38,700 nt of DNA from Candidatus Palauibacter australiensis (GTDB lineage Bacteria; Gemmatimonadota; Gemmatimonadetes; Palauibacterales; Palauibacteraceae): the NCBI GenBank assembly GCA_026705295.1, contig JAPPBA010000098.1:1-38700 (forward strand), in the 5' to 3' direction. The notes under the pieces are model-generated. The model ran no database searches, had not been told where the DNA came from, and was given only the letters and a program-made list of their open reading frames with translations. A program made the position numbers and the translations under genes. This document shows positions 1-7,614 of this stretch, piece after piece (within the stretch, counting starts at the first letter, position 1; each line of letters starts with the position of its first letter).

Positions 1-579
1 CAGGTATCGGGAGAACAGCGAGGCGGGCATGTCGAAGACGTTCGTCGCCATCAGGAAGTTGACGAACATCGGCTTCAGGACCTTGTACCTGAAGTCTCCC
101 GAGAAGCCGGCCACGTTCAGGACCGTCCCCATGCTGATGTAGTTGAAGGGGTTGAGGCCGTTCACGAACTTCGACCGCGAATGGGTCAGCCGCCCGAACC
201 GGTGCAGGAGCCGCAGGATGCGCTGGAACTTCGCAATCTCGAGTTGCAGCTGCTCCCGGATGTCCGAATCGAAATCGTGGGCGTAGGTCCCCCCGCGGTA
301 CTTCACGCTGTAGCTGAACCTCGTGTCGATCAGGTCGATGCCGAACTGCTCCAGCAACACCACGAAGTGCTGATAGACGGAGGGGATGCAGGCGGTGACG
401 GAAATGTCGAACGGGATCGCGCCGCCGTCCTCCTGGGGCATGTCGACGGTCACGGCGTTGCCGCCGAGCTGCTCCCGGGCCTCGAACAGCCGGAAATCGA
501 ACCGTTCGGAATCGTGATGCAGCGCCCACGCGGCCCCGAGACCCGAGACGCCTCCGCCGATGATGGCGATGTTCTTCAT
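1..579 (-). CDS. FAD/NAD(P)-binding amine-oxidase-like oxidoreductase, 3'-truncated by the window edge
   Basis: Reading from the ATG at 579 leftwards gives 193 codons with no stop, so only the N-terminal part is present. The protein opens with MKNIAIIGGGVSGLGAAWAL, the Rossmann dinucleotide-binding GxGxxG loop (residues 8-13), followed by an acidic residue ending the second strand (LFEAREQLGG), which is the FAD-binding pattern of the amine oxidase / phytoene desaturase / protoporphyrinogen oxidase superfamily. Proteins that start like this are usually annotated as 'NAD/FAD-binding protein' or FAD-dependent oxidoreductase; the substrate cannot be told from this fragment. The start is supported by an AAGGGGAG ribosome-binding site about five bases upstream. 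It is divergent from the PQQ dehydrogenase at 790, with about 210 bp between them. There is no signal peptide, so it is probably cytoplasmic. Confidence 0.85.
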   Translation of the reverse strand, partial: MKNIAIIGGGVSGLGAAWALHHDSERFDFRLFEAREQLGGNAVTVDMPQEDGGAIPFDISVTACIPSVYQHFVVLLEQFGIDLIDTRFSYSVKYRGGTYAHDFDSDIREQLQLEIAKFQRILRLLHRFGRLTHSRSKFVNGLNPFNYISMGTVLNVAGFSGDFRYKVLKPMFVNFLMATNVFDMPASLFSRYL

Positions 580-657
580 CCGTCTCCCCTTCCCGCGGGT
601 GGTCATGTTCTCCCGTCCCGGAAACGTTGCCGCGCGCGTGCGTGTTCACACATGCGG

Positions 658-686
658 ACGCCGGCGGCGCGCTCGGCGGCCGGCGT
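658..686. other. GC-rich inverted repeat in a divergent intergenic region
   Basis: The arms ACGCCGGC and GCCGGCGT (658-665 and 679-686) are perfectly complementary around a short GC-rich loop. The repeat lies between two divergent genes and is not followed by a T-run on either strand, so it is not an obvious terminator. In DNA this GC-rich such palindromes can arise by chance. I see no confident promoter in 580-789. Confidence 0.25.
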
Positions 687-789
687 CGCTGGCGAGCCTT
701 GCTGTTGGGGGGCCGCCCGCACCAGTTTTTTCGGGCTTCGCCAACCCATGAACCACGAGATGGACGTCATGATTTTCCCTGGAGACAAG

Positions 790-1950
790 ATGATCAAGCG
801 GACCCCACTGGCGATCTTCGCCGCCGGGCTTCTTCTGTCGACCGCGACTCCGGCGCTGGGCCAGGACGTCAGGCAGTCGGCTTACCACGACTACCGGCTC
901 GTCCCGGTGGCGGAGGGGCTGGTGCGCCCGTGGTCGATCGCGTTCCTGCCCGACGGCGAGATGCTGGTCACGGAAAAGGCGGGCACGCTCCGCGTCGTGC
1001 GCGACGGTATGCTCCTTCCCGAACCCGTGAAGGGCGTGCCGGAGGTGATCTCGGCCGGACAGGGCGGACTCCTCGATGTCGTGCCTCACCCCGACTTCGA
1101 GGACAACCGGCTCCTCTACCTCAGCTACTCGAAGCCGGACGAGACCGAGCGCGGGACGACCGCGGTCATCCGGGGACGCTACGAGAACGGCGCTCTGACG
1201 GGCATCGAGGAGATCTTCCTTGCGGTATCGGAAGGGCGGGGGCACTACGGGTCCCGTCTCGTCTTCGACGGACAGGGGCACCTCTTCATCAGCGTCGGCG
1301 ACCGCCAGGCCTCGACCCGTGGCGATCTCTACGCGCACCCCGCGCAGGACCCCTCGACCCATCACGGCACCGTCAGCCGCGTGTACGAGGACGGGGGGAT
1401 TCCCGAGGACAACCCGTTCCTCGGCGACCCGAGCGTTCAGCCGGAGATCTGGAGCTTCGGGCACCGCAACCAGCAGGGGATGGTCATGAACCCGGAGACG
1501 GGCGACCTGTGGGCCACGGAGCACGGTCCGCAGGGCGGTGACGAGCTCAACCTGGTTCAGCCGGGGCTCAACTACGGCTGGCCCATCGTGGGCTACGGCG
1601 TCAACTACGGCTCGGGCACCGCGATCCATGAAGGCACGCACAAGGAAGGGATGGAGCAGCCGGCCCACGTCTGGGTGCCGTCGATCGCGACCTCCGGGCT
1701 GCTTTTCTACACGGGGGACCGCTTCCCGCACTGGAAGGGGAACCTGTTCGTGGGCGGGATGGCCGGGGAACAGTTGGCGCGCCTGACGCTGGACGGGCAG
1801 GACGTGATACGGGAGGAGACGCTCGTGCAGGGGCTGGGCCGGATCCGCGATGTTCGGCAGGGTCCGGACGGGCTCATCTACCTGGCCATCGACGGCCGGC
1901 GGGGCGAACCGACGGCGATCGTGCGGATGGAGCCGGTCGCCACGCACTAA
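790..1950 (+). CDS. PQQ-dependent aldose sugar dehydrogenase (glucose/sorbosone dehydrogenase family), secreted
   Basis: The 386-residue protein has a Sec signal peptide (MIKRTPLAIFAAGLLLSTAT then PALGQ, cleavage near residue 24). The mature part fits the soluble PQQ sugar dehydrogenase beta-propeller (YliI/Asd type): GLVRPWSIAFLPDGEMLVTE near the start, RGHYGSRLVFDGQGHLFIS in the middle, then GHRNQQGMVMNPETGDLWA and EHGPQGGDELN, the last including the family's conserved His and metal/cofactor-binding stretch. The expected activity is oxidation of aldoses to lactones in the periplasm with PQQ and calcium. The open frame runs upstream to 181 but that part is antisense to the FAD gene. I chose ATG 790 because GGAGA lies five bases upstream and the signal peptide starts there. 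The gene ends 15 bp before the convergent transaminase. No PQQ biosynthesis gene is in the window. The exact sugar is unknown. Confidence 0.9.
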   Translation: MIKRTPLAIFAAGLLLSTATPALGQDVRQSAYHDYRLVPVAEGLVRPWSIAFLPDGEMLVTEKAGTLRVVRDGMLLPEPVKGVPEVISAGQGGLLDVVPHPDFEDNRLLYLSYSKPDETERGTTAVIRGRYENGALTGIEEIFLAVSEGRGHYGSRLVFDGQGHLFISVGDRQASTRGDLYAHPAQDPSTHHGTVSRVYEDGGIPEDNPFLGDPSVQPEIWSFGHRNQQGMVMNPETGDLWATEHGPQGGDELNLVQPGLNYGWPIVGYGVNYGSGTAIHEGTHKEGMEQPAHVWVPSIATSGLLFYTGDRFPHWKGNLFVGGMAGEQLARLTLDGQDVIREETLVQGLGRIRDVRQGPDGLIYLAIDGRRGEPTAIVRMEPVATH

Positions 1951-1965
1951 GGTGGCGTCTCGGAA

Positions 1966-2832
1966 CTAGGTCGCCGATCCTTCGGGGGCCACGGCCCGCC
2001 GGTAGGCTTCCGACAACGCCCGGGTGATCTCGCCCGGGCGTCCGCTTCCGACGGGCCGTCCGTCCAGTTCGACGGTCGGCCGCACCTCCGTCGTCGTCCC
2101 CGTGAAGAAGATCTCTTCCGCGCCCCGGAGTTCGTCCGTCGTGAAAGCGCGTTCCCGGGCGGGGATGCCCAGTCCCGCGCACAGTTCGAGCGTGAAGGCG
2201 CGGGTGACGCCGTGCAGGATGTGGTTCGTGGCCGGGGCCGTCGTCACCTCTCCGCCGAGCACCGCGAACACGTTGTTGTGCGTCCCCTCCTGCACCATCC
2301 CTTCGCGGATGAAGATCGCGTCCTCGACTTCCGCCTCCACCGCGGCCTGCTGCGCGAGCACGTTGGGCAGGAGGCCGGTCGTCTTGATGTCGGCACGGGC
2401 CCAGCGCTGGTCGGGCAGCGTGATGGCGCCGAAGCCCCGCTCCCACCGCTCCGGCGTCGTGCGGAGGAGTTCCTTCGCGAAGGCGTAGACCGTGGGCGGG
2501 ACCGCCTCTTTCGGGAACGCGTGCGTGCGGGGGGCGGCGCCGCGCGTCACCTGCATGTAGAAGACGGAGAACTCCGCCGCGACGAGATCGTTCCGCGCGA
2601 TGAGTTCGTCACCGACGTCGGCGAGGGGAGCCACGTCCGCCTCGATCCGGAGCGTTCGGAGGCCCCATGCGAGCCGGGCCAGGTGGCGTTCGCGCAGGAA
2701 ACAGCGGCCGGCGTACGCCGGGATCGCCTCGTAGACCGCGTCCGCGAACAGGAAGCCCCGGTCGTTCACCGAGACCCGCGCCTCGCCGACGGGGAGGTAG
2801 TCTCCGTTCAGATAGACGATGATGGTCCGCAA
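1966..2832 (-). CDS. Class IV PLP aminotransferase, D-amino-acid-transaminase-like
   Basis: This 288-residue enzyme belongs to the fold-type IV PLP aminotransferases (BCAT / D-AAT / aminodeoxychorismate lyase). The N-terminus YLNGDYLPVGEARVSVNDRG followed by FLFADAVYE is typical of D-amino-acid transaminase. The predicted Schiff-base lysine is K150 in DIKTTGLLPNVLAQQ, and the cofactor-binding segment EGTHNNVFAV and the C-terminal TGTTTEVRP match the family. The expected reaction is exchange of an amino group between a D-amino acid and 2-oxoglutarate, useful for D-Ala/D-Glu supply to peptidoglycan or D-amino-acid catabolism; a branched-chain role is less likely from the motif. The start is TTG at 2832, the only start that preserves the YLNG strand, with GGAGGGG only about two bases upstream, so the start is a little uncertain. 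It is cytoplasmic and not obviously in an operon. Confidence 0.88.
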   Translation of the reverse strand: MRTIIVYLNGDYLPVGEARVSVNDRGFLFADAVYEAIPAYAGRCFLRERHLARLAWGLRTLRIEADVAPLADVGDELIARNDLVAAEFSVFYMQVTRGAAPRTHAFPKEAVPPTVYAFAKELLRTTPERWERGFGAITLPDQRWARADIKTTGLLPNVLAQQAAVEAEVEDAIFIREGMVQEGTHNNVFAVLGGEVTTAPATNHILHGVTRAFTLELCAGLGIPARERAFTTDELRGAEEIFFTGTTTEVRPTVELDGRPVGSGRPGEITRALSEAYRRAVAPEGSAT

Positions 2833-2873
2833 CCCCTCCGCTCTCGGGAAACCGTCCGCGGTCCGCCTGGCCG

Positions 2874-2920
2874 CCGGCCGGTCCGCACCACCGGCCGGCC
2901 CGCACCACCGGCTGGCCCAC
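2874..2920. repeat. Tandem 17-bp repeat (about 2.7 copies) in a divergent intergenic region
   Basis: Units at 2874-2890 and 2891-2907 (CCGGCCGGTCCGCACCA and CCGGCCGGCCCGCACCA) differ at one base. A third, degenerate unit starts at 2908. Each unit holds the palindrome CCGGCCGG. The array lies between the transaminase start (2832) and the serine hydrolase start (3071). It may be a protein-binding array or replication slippage in GC-rich DNA. Confidence 0.6.
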
Positions 2921-3070
2921 CGGTGTCGACACTAGATGCCCGTCCCGAGCCCCGGCGGGCAAGTTCGGTCCCGATCTGGTTCACGTTCGTACACCGCGTT
3001 AGCGTTGAGCGGGCAAGCTCAGCGGGCGGGTTCCGCTGTCGGCCCGTTTCCTTCTGCTTTCGGAGGACCG

Positions 3071-4288
3071 ATGACGGTTTCGCGGCGAGTTCGCGGCATC
3101 CCTGCCGCTCGGTGGCTCTTCCCGGCGATCATCCTGCTCTCGACGATCCTCGCGGGCGCGACGCGGTTCGCTCCGGCCCTGGCGGCGCAGGAAGCGCGCA
3201 CGCTCTCCTACGGCGAACCGGAGGAGGTCGGCATGTCCCGCGCCGTCCTCGAGGGCGCCCTCGGCCTGTACCACGAGGCCGTCGAGCGGGGCGACATCGT
3301 GGGCGCCGTCCTGCTGGTCGCCCGCAACGGGAAGATCGTCCTCCACGAGGCGGTCGGCATGCGGGACAAGGAGCGGGGGCTGCCGATGGAGCGGAACTCG
3401 ATGTTCCGCATGGCCTCCAACACGAAGCCCGTCGTGGCCACCGCGGTCGCGCAACTCGTCGAAGAGGGCAAGCTCTCCTACGACGACCTCGTACGGGAGT
3501 ACATCCCCGAGTGGGACAACTACCGGGCGGGGTTCATCACGGTCGGACACCTGCTGTCCCACAGCAGCGGGCTCCGGATCCCCACGCTCTTCCTGCAGCC
3601 GCTGGGCGAGAACCCGACGCTGCAGAGCGAGTCGGCCCGCTTCGGCGCGATCGGGGCCGAGGTGACGCCGGGCGAGACGTACTCCTACAACAATCCGGGC
3701 TACAACACGCTCGGCGCGCTGGTCGAGATCGCCTCCGGCCAGTTGCTGGAGGACCGGCTCATGGAGACGGTGTACGGACCGCTCGGGATGGCCGACAGCT
3801 ACAACCACCACGCCGAGCACCCGGTCGGCGGGAAGGTCGACCGCATGGGCGCCGTCTACTACCAGCGCGGCCCCGACGGCGACTGGATGCCCGGCGGCAC
3901 CCCCGGAGGCCCGGTGGCCTTCCCGTTCGCGCGCGCTTCGGGCGGGATGATCTCGTCGGCGTGGGACTACGCGGTCTTCGCCCAGACCTTCCTGAACGGC
4001 GGCACCTACGACGGCGCCCGGATCCTGGCGCCGGAATCCGTCGAACTCATGACCTCGCCGAAGATCCACATCGCAGGAGAGGGGGACGAGGCGAGCTACT
4101 ACGGGTACGGCTGGCGGCTCGCCGACGGCACCTTCGGCCACGGCGGGTCGGACGGCACGAACGCGTGGCTCGACCCCGACCGCGAGATCATCGGTCTCGT
4201 GTTCACGCAGACGCCGCGCGGCGACAACCGCGGCACCCGCCTGGAGCGCTTCCGCGAACTCGTGAACCTCTCGCTCGAGGGCAACTGA
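3071..4288 (+). CDS. Secreted serine hydrolase, class C beta-lactamase / penicillin-binding-protein-like
   Basis: The 405-residue protein has a long basic-hydrophobic N-terminus (RWLFPAIILLSTILAGATR, then an APALAAQ cleavage site) indicating export. The body is the serine beta-lactamase-like fold (Pfam Beta-lactamase, PF00144). S116 and K119 form the S-x-x-K catalytic motif in MASNTKPVV, YSYNNPGYNTLGA carries the Y-x-N motif, and GHGGSDGTNAWLDP is the third (H/K-G-G) motif. The family covers class C beta-lactamases, D,D-peptidases and esterases, so the substrate is not assignable. The long conserved LLSHSSGLR segment is also family-typical. The frame is open from 2936, but ATG 3071 has GGAGG four bases upstream and begins the signal peptide, so I use it. 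It ends 12 bp before the convergent ABC permease stop. Confidence 0.9.
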   Translation: MTVSRRVRGIPAARWLFPAIILLSTILAGATRFAPALAAQEARTLSYGEPEEVGMSRAVLEGALGLYHEAVERGDIVGAVLLVARNGKIVLHEAVGMRDKERGLPMERNSMFRMASNTKPVVATAVAQLVEEGKLSYDDLVREYIPEWDNYRAGFITVGHLLSHSSGLRIPTLFLQPLGENPTLQSESARFGAIGAEVTPGETYSYNNPGYNTLGALVEIASGQLLEDRLMETVYGPLGMADSYNHHAEHPVGGKVDRMGAVYYQRGPDGDWMPGGTPGGPVAFPFARASGGMISSAWDYAVFAQTFLNGGTYDGARILAPESVELMTSPKIHIAGEGDEASYYGYGWRLADGTFGHGGSDGTNAWLDPDREIIGLVFTQTPRGDNRGTRLERFRELVNLSLEGN

Positions 4289-4300
4289 CGCCGCGGAGAG

Positions 4301-5110
4301 TCAGGCGGACGATCGGCGGCGCAGCCACTCGACGGTCAGCAGGAGCGCGAGGGCGAACACGACGAGGAAGGTGGCCACAGCGAGGATCGCCGGGCTGATC
4401 TGTTCGCGGATGCCGGCCCACATCTGTCGCGGGATCGTCCGCTGTTCCAGTCCGCCCATGAAGAGGACGACGACGACCTCGTCGAACGACGTGGCGAAGG
4501 CGAACAGCGCCCCCGAGATCACGCCCGGCGCGATGAGCGGCAGTTGCACGGTCCGGAAGATGCGCACCGGTCCCGCGCCGAGGCTGGCCGCGGCCCGCGT
4601 CAGGTTGCGGTCGAAGCCCGCCAGCGTGGCGACCACCGTGATGACGACGAAGGGCATGCCGAGCGTGGCGTGGGCCAGGATGAGCCCAAGGTGCGTCTGG
4701 GCCAGGCCGACCTGGGTATAGAAGAAGAACATCCCGGCCGCGGAGATGATCACGGGCGTGACCATCGGCGAGATGAGGAGTCCCGTGATGAAGCGGCGGG
4801 CCGGCATGGCGGGACTTGAGAGCCCAAGGGCGGCGAGCGTGCCCAGCGCGGTCGCGAGCACCGTGGCGGAGAGGCCGATCACGAGGCTGTTCACGAGACC
4901 CCGGGTCCAGGCCTCGTTCTCCAGGACCTCCCGGTACCAGCGCAGCGACCATGCCTCGGGATCGAGCCGGAGCATCCCCTCGGTGAAGGTGAAGTAGGGC
5001 TCCGCGTTGAAGCTCAGCGGGACGATCACGATGATCGGCGCCACGAGAAAGATGAACACGAGGACGCAGAACGTGAGGTGCGCGAAGCGGCCGATGCGGG
5101 CTCCAGTCAC
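4301..5110 (-). CDS. ABC transporter inner-membrane permease, PotC-like (permease 2)
   Basis: The 269-residue protein has about six membrane segments, the first being LTFCVLVFIFLVAPIIVIVP. The conserved cytoplasmic EAA loop that contacts the ATPase is AAASLGAGPVRIFRTVQLP with the following IAPGVISG. PotC of spermidine/putrescine importers has this length and layout. The start is GTG at 5110 with GGAGAG just upstream. It is the last gene of the importer operon running right to left from 9899, but unlike the other operon members, which overlap or lie within 25 bp, it is separated from permease 1 by about 200 bp holding an inverted-repeat element. Substrate specificity is set by the binding proteins and is not proven; polyamines are the default for the family, but related importers take other small cationic or carboxylated molecules. 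Confidence 0.92.
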   Translation of the reverse strand: MTGARIGRFAHLTFCVLVFIFLVAPIIVIVPLSFNAEPYFTFTEGMLRLDPEAWSLRWYREVLENEAWTRGLVNSLVIGLSATVLATALGTLAALGLSSPAMPARRFITGLLISPMVTPVIISAAGMFFFYTQVGLAQTHLGLILAHATLGMPFVVITVVATLAGFDRNLTRAAASLGAGPVRIFRTVQLPLIAPGVISGALFAFATSFDEVVVVLFMGGLEQRTIPRQMWAGIREQISPAILAVATFLVVFALALLLTVEWLRRRSSA

Positions 5111-5146
5111 GGTCTCTCCGTCCCCCGAAGGTCTTGCGGCACCAGA

Positions 5147-5315
5147 CTAAAGTGTGGTGTCGCAGAAATCTGCGAGTCACCGAGAGTGCCGGGGCGCCGG
5201 CTTCCGCAAGGCGCTCCGACGAGGAATAGCAGAGCTATTTCGAGGAGGAGCAACGCAGCGGGGACGGATGCAGCGGCGCTCGAATGACCGCAGTATTTCT
5301 GCGACACTACACTAA
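5147..5315. mobile_element. MITE-like inverted-repeat element inserted between two permease genes
   Basis: The ends are terminal inverted repeats: 5151-5169 (AGTGTGGTGTCGCAGAAAT) and 5295-5313, whose reverse complement differs at one base in 19. Similarity continues inwards in a looser form (CTGCG, GTCA and CGAG blocks) to about 40 bp per arm. The centre carries a second small hairpin, AATAGC/GCTATT at 5225-5239. CTAA is found at both outer edges (5147-5150 and 5312-5315), which could be a target-site duplication, though the right copy overlaps the repeat end. No transposase is encoded. The length of about 165 bp, the inverted termini and the lack of coding capacity fit a MITE or a similar dispersed palindromic element. 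The right edge contains the TAG stop codon of permease 1 (5312-5314 on the minus strand). Confidence 0.7.
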
Positions 5316-6526
5316 CCCAGGCTCATGCGCTCGACGCCCACCAGCCGGTCGTAGAGCAGGTAGAGGACGAGCACGCCCGCGAGGAGGAGCGCGCCGAGCG
5401 CCGCCGCCAGCCCCCAGTTCAGCGACGTCTGCATGTGGTAGGCGACCATGTTCGAGATCAGTTGGCCGCTGCTCCCACCTACCAAGGCCGGGGTGATGTA
5501 GTAGCCGATCGCGAGGATGAAGACGAGGAGCGATCCGGCCCCCACGCCGGGCAGCGTCTGCGGCCAGTACACCCGCCGGAACGCCTGCGCGGGGGTCGCG
5601 CCCATCGAGGCCGCGGCCCGCATGTGCAGCGGCGGGATCGAACGCATCACCGAGTACAGGGGCAGGACCATGAAGGGGAGCAGGACGTGCGTCATGGCCA
5701 CGAGCGTGCCGGTCATGTTGTACACCATGGAGAGCCGGCCGTCGTCGCCGACGAGCCCGATCGCGACCAGCAGGTCGTTGATCACCCCCTGTGTCTGGAG
5801 GAGGACGATCCACGAGGTGGTGCGGACGAGGAGCGAGGTCCAGAAGGGCACGAGGACGAGGGCGAGCAGCAGGTTGCCCCGGCGGGGCGGCGCGTGCGCG
5901 ATGAGGTGCGCGATCGGGTAGCCGAGGATGAGGCAGAACACGGTGATCGCCAGGCTCACGAGCAGGGTGCGCCACAACAGGGGCAGGTAGATGCGCCGTT
6001 CCTCGGGCTGGGGGGCGACGGAGCCGTCCGGCAGCCGCTGCATGTCGACGGCGTTGAGGTAGTGGCGGGCCGTGAAGCGCTCGCCCGCCGCGCGGACGGC
6101 GTGCCAGGTCCCCGGGTCGACCCACGCGGAGTCCAGGCCCGCCATCGCCTCGCGCCACGGCCCGTCCGTCACGTCCTCGATGTTCCGGGCGGTGCGCGTG
6201 AACACGCTGCGCAGCCCGCTCCGCAGCCGGTTCACGCGGCCGGCGACCTGCCCCAGCGTCCTCGCCTCCCGCGCCGATCCGAGTTCCCGCGCCGCCGCCT
6301 CGTATACCGCCTCGGAAGGCAGCCCTTCCCCTTCCCATTCGCGCAGCGCTGCGAGGGTCGCGGGCAGCGCATCGGCGACCACCGGATCGTGGACGCTCCG
6401 CATCAGCATCGTCGCCAGCGGGGCCAGGAAGGTGACGCCGAGGAAGACGAGGAGCGGCAGCACGAGCCCCATCGCCCGCAGCCGCTCGCGGGGGGGCGGT
6501 CCGACGCCTCTCAGCGCGCCAACCAC
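5312..6526 (-). CDS. ABC transporter inner-membrane permease, PotB-like (permease 1)
   Basis: The protein (about 404 residues from GTG 6526, or 386 from ATG 6472) begins with a positively charged patch RERLRA and a membrane segment GLVLPLLVFLGVTFLAP. An unusually long periplasmic loop of about 150 residues follows, then the usual five-helix permease core. The EAA loop is AAASMGATPAQAFRRVYWPQ followed by TLPGVGAGSLL. The long TM1-TM2 loop is known in a subset of PotB-like permeases. I prefer GTG 6526, which overlaps the upstream binding-protein stop by 16 bp and keeps the basic residues ahead of TM1, but no good ribosome-binding site decides between the two starts. The stop codon TAG lies inside the edge of the inverted-repeat element, so the insertion may have supplied or shifted the gene end. 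It probably forms a heterodimer with the PotC-like permease. Confidence 0.88.
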   Translation of the reverse strand: MVGALRGVGPPPRERLRAMGLVLPLLVFLGVTFLAPLATMLMRSVHDPVVADALPATLAALREWEGEGLPSEAVYEAAARELGSAREARTLGQVAGRVNRLRSGLRSVFTRTARNIEDVTDGPWREAMAGLDSAWVDPGTWHAVRAAGERFTARHYLNAVDMQRLPDGSVAPQPEERRIYLPLLWRTLLVSLAITVFCLILGYPIAHLIAHAPPRRGNLLLALVLVPFWTSLLVRTTSWIVLLQTQGVINDLLVAIGLVGDDGRLSMVYNMTGTLVAMTHVLLPFMVLPLYSVMRSIPPLHMRAAASMGATPAQAFRRVYWPQTLPGVGAGSLLVFILAIGYYITPALVGGSSGQLISNMVAYHMQTSLNWGLAAALGALLLAGVLVLYLLYDRLVGVERMSLG

Positions 6527-7614
6527 GCGCTGAAGCGCTCGTTCAGCACGTCCTGGTTGTCCACCCACCAGTCCCAGTCCCTGCGGAGCGCGCGCGCCAT
6601 GTTGGGGGGATGCGTGGGCAGGTGCGGTCCCATCTCGACGCCCGTCTCCAGGTGGGTGGTGATCAGCGGCGCGGCCGAGGCCCGGACGGGGCCGTACGAG
6701 ATTCTGCGGCCGAGCGCCGCGAGCGCCTCCGCGGTACTCGCAAATCTCACGAGTCGCATCGCCTCCTCGACCCGTGGCGTGCCGGCGACGATGGCGAGCT
6801 GGTTGATGTCCAGAAGTTGCCCGTCCCACACGATCTCGAACGGCTGGTTCTCCAGCACCTGGGCGTTGAAGATGCGGCCGTTGTAGGCCGTACTCATCAC
6901 CACTTCGCCGTCCGCCAGCATCTGCGGCGGCTGTGCCCCCGCCTCCCACCACACGACGTGATCCTTGATCGTATCGAGCTTGCGGAACGCCCGATCCAGG
7001 CCCTCCGGGGTGTCGAGCAGGGGGTACACCTCCTCCGCCGACACGCCGTCCGCCAGGAGGGCGAATTCGAGGTTCGCCATCGGAACACGGCGCATCCCGC
7101 GGCGCCCGGGGAACTTCTCGAGATCGAAGAAATCCGCGATCGTCTCCGGTCTGGCACCCGGGAAGCGGCGTGCATCGAACGCGTAGATCGTGGACCAGAC
7201 GACAACCCCGGCCCCGCAGTCGGAAAGCGTCCCTGGCGCGAAATCCTCCGCCGCCAGCGTCCCGTCCGCTCCGGGTGGTAGCGTCTCCGCGTCGATGTAC
7301 TCCAGCAGCCCCTCGTCGCAGGCGAGCGTGACGTCCGAGGCGTTCAGGTCCACGACGTCCCAATAGACGTTGCCCACTTCCACCTGGGCCCGGATCTGGG
7401 CCAGACCGCCGGTGAAGTCCTCGACGCCCACCCGGATCCCGGTGGCGGCGGTGAACGGTTCGAACCACGCCTCCGTGCTCGCCTTCTGATACGAGCCACC
7501 GTAGGAGACGGCGGTGATCGACTGGGCGGTCGCCTGTCCGGCGAGACACGCGACGAGAGCGGCGGCGCACGCGGAGGTGCGCGCCACGGCGCGCGCGAGC
7601 GGGTCAGTTCGCAC
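6511..7614 (-). CDS. Periplasmic substrate-binding protein of the PotD-like importer (second of a tandem pair)
   Basis: The 367-residue protein has a cleavable Sec signal (ACAAALVACLAGQATAQS) and no clear lipobox, so it is likely a free periplasmic binding protein. The mature part opens with ITAVSYGGSYQKA, as in PotD / extracellular-solute-binding family proteins, and has the domain-hinge block FFDLEKFPGRRGMRR. Two cysteines (in ACDEGLLE and DCGAGVV) are shared with the upstream paralogue and may form a disulphide. Over the whole length it is closely similar to the product of 7604-8734, including an identical run of 33 residues beginning VVWWEAGAQPP. The GTG start at 7614 overlaps the previous gene's stop by 11 bp, implying translational coupling. 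The ligand is unknown; an aromatic/acidic cage such as WWEAGAQ would suit a cationic ligand, but that is inference. Confidence 0.9.
   Translation of the reverse strand: MRTDPLARAVARTSACAAALVACLAGQATAQSITAVSYGGSYQKASTEAWFEPFTAATGIRVGVEDFTGGLAQIRAQVEVGNVYWDVVDLNASDVTLACDEGLLEYIDAETLPPGADGTLAAEDFAPGTLSDCGAGVVVWSTIYAFDARRFPGARPETIADFFDLEKFPGRRGMRRVPMANLEFALLADGVSAEEVYPLLDTPEGLDRAFRKLDTIKDHVVWWEAGAQPPQMLADGEVVMSTAYNGRIFNAQVLENQPFEIVWDGQLLDINQLAIVAGTPRVEEAMRLVRFASTAEALAALGRRISYGPVRASAAPLITTHLETGVEMGPHLPTHPPNMARALRRDWDWWVDNQDVLNERFSAWLAR

Noticed and set aside
181-789. N-terminal extension of the PQQ dehydrogenase frame
   Set aside because: It is antisense to the FAD oxidoreductase; the signal peptide and ribosome-binding site place the start at 790.
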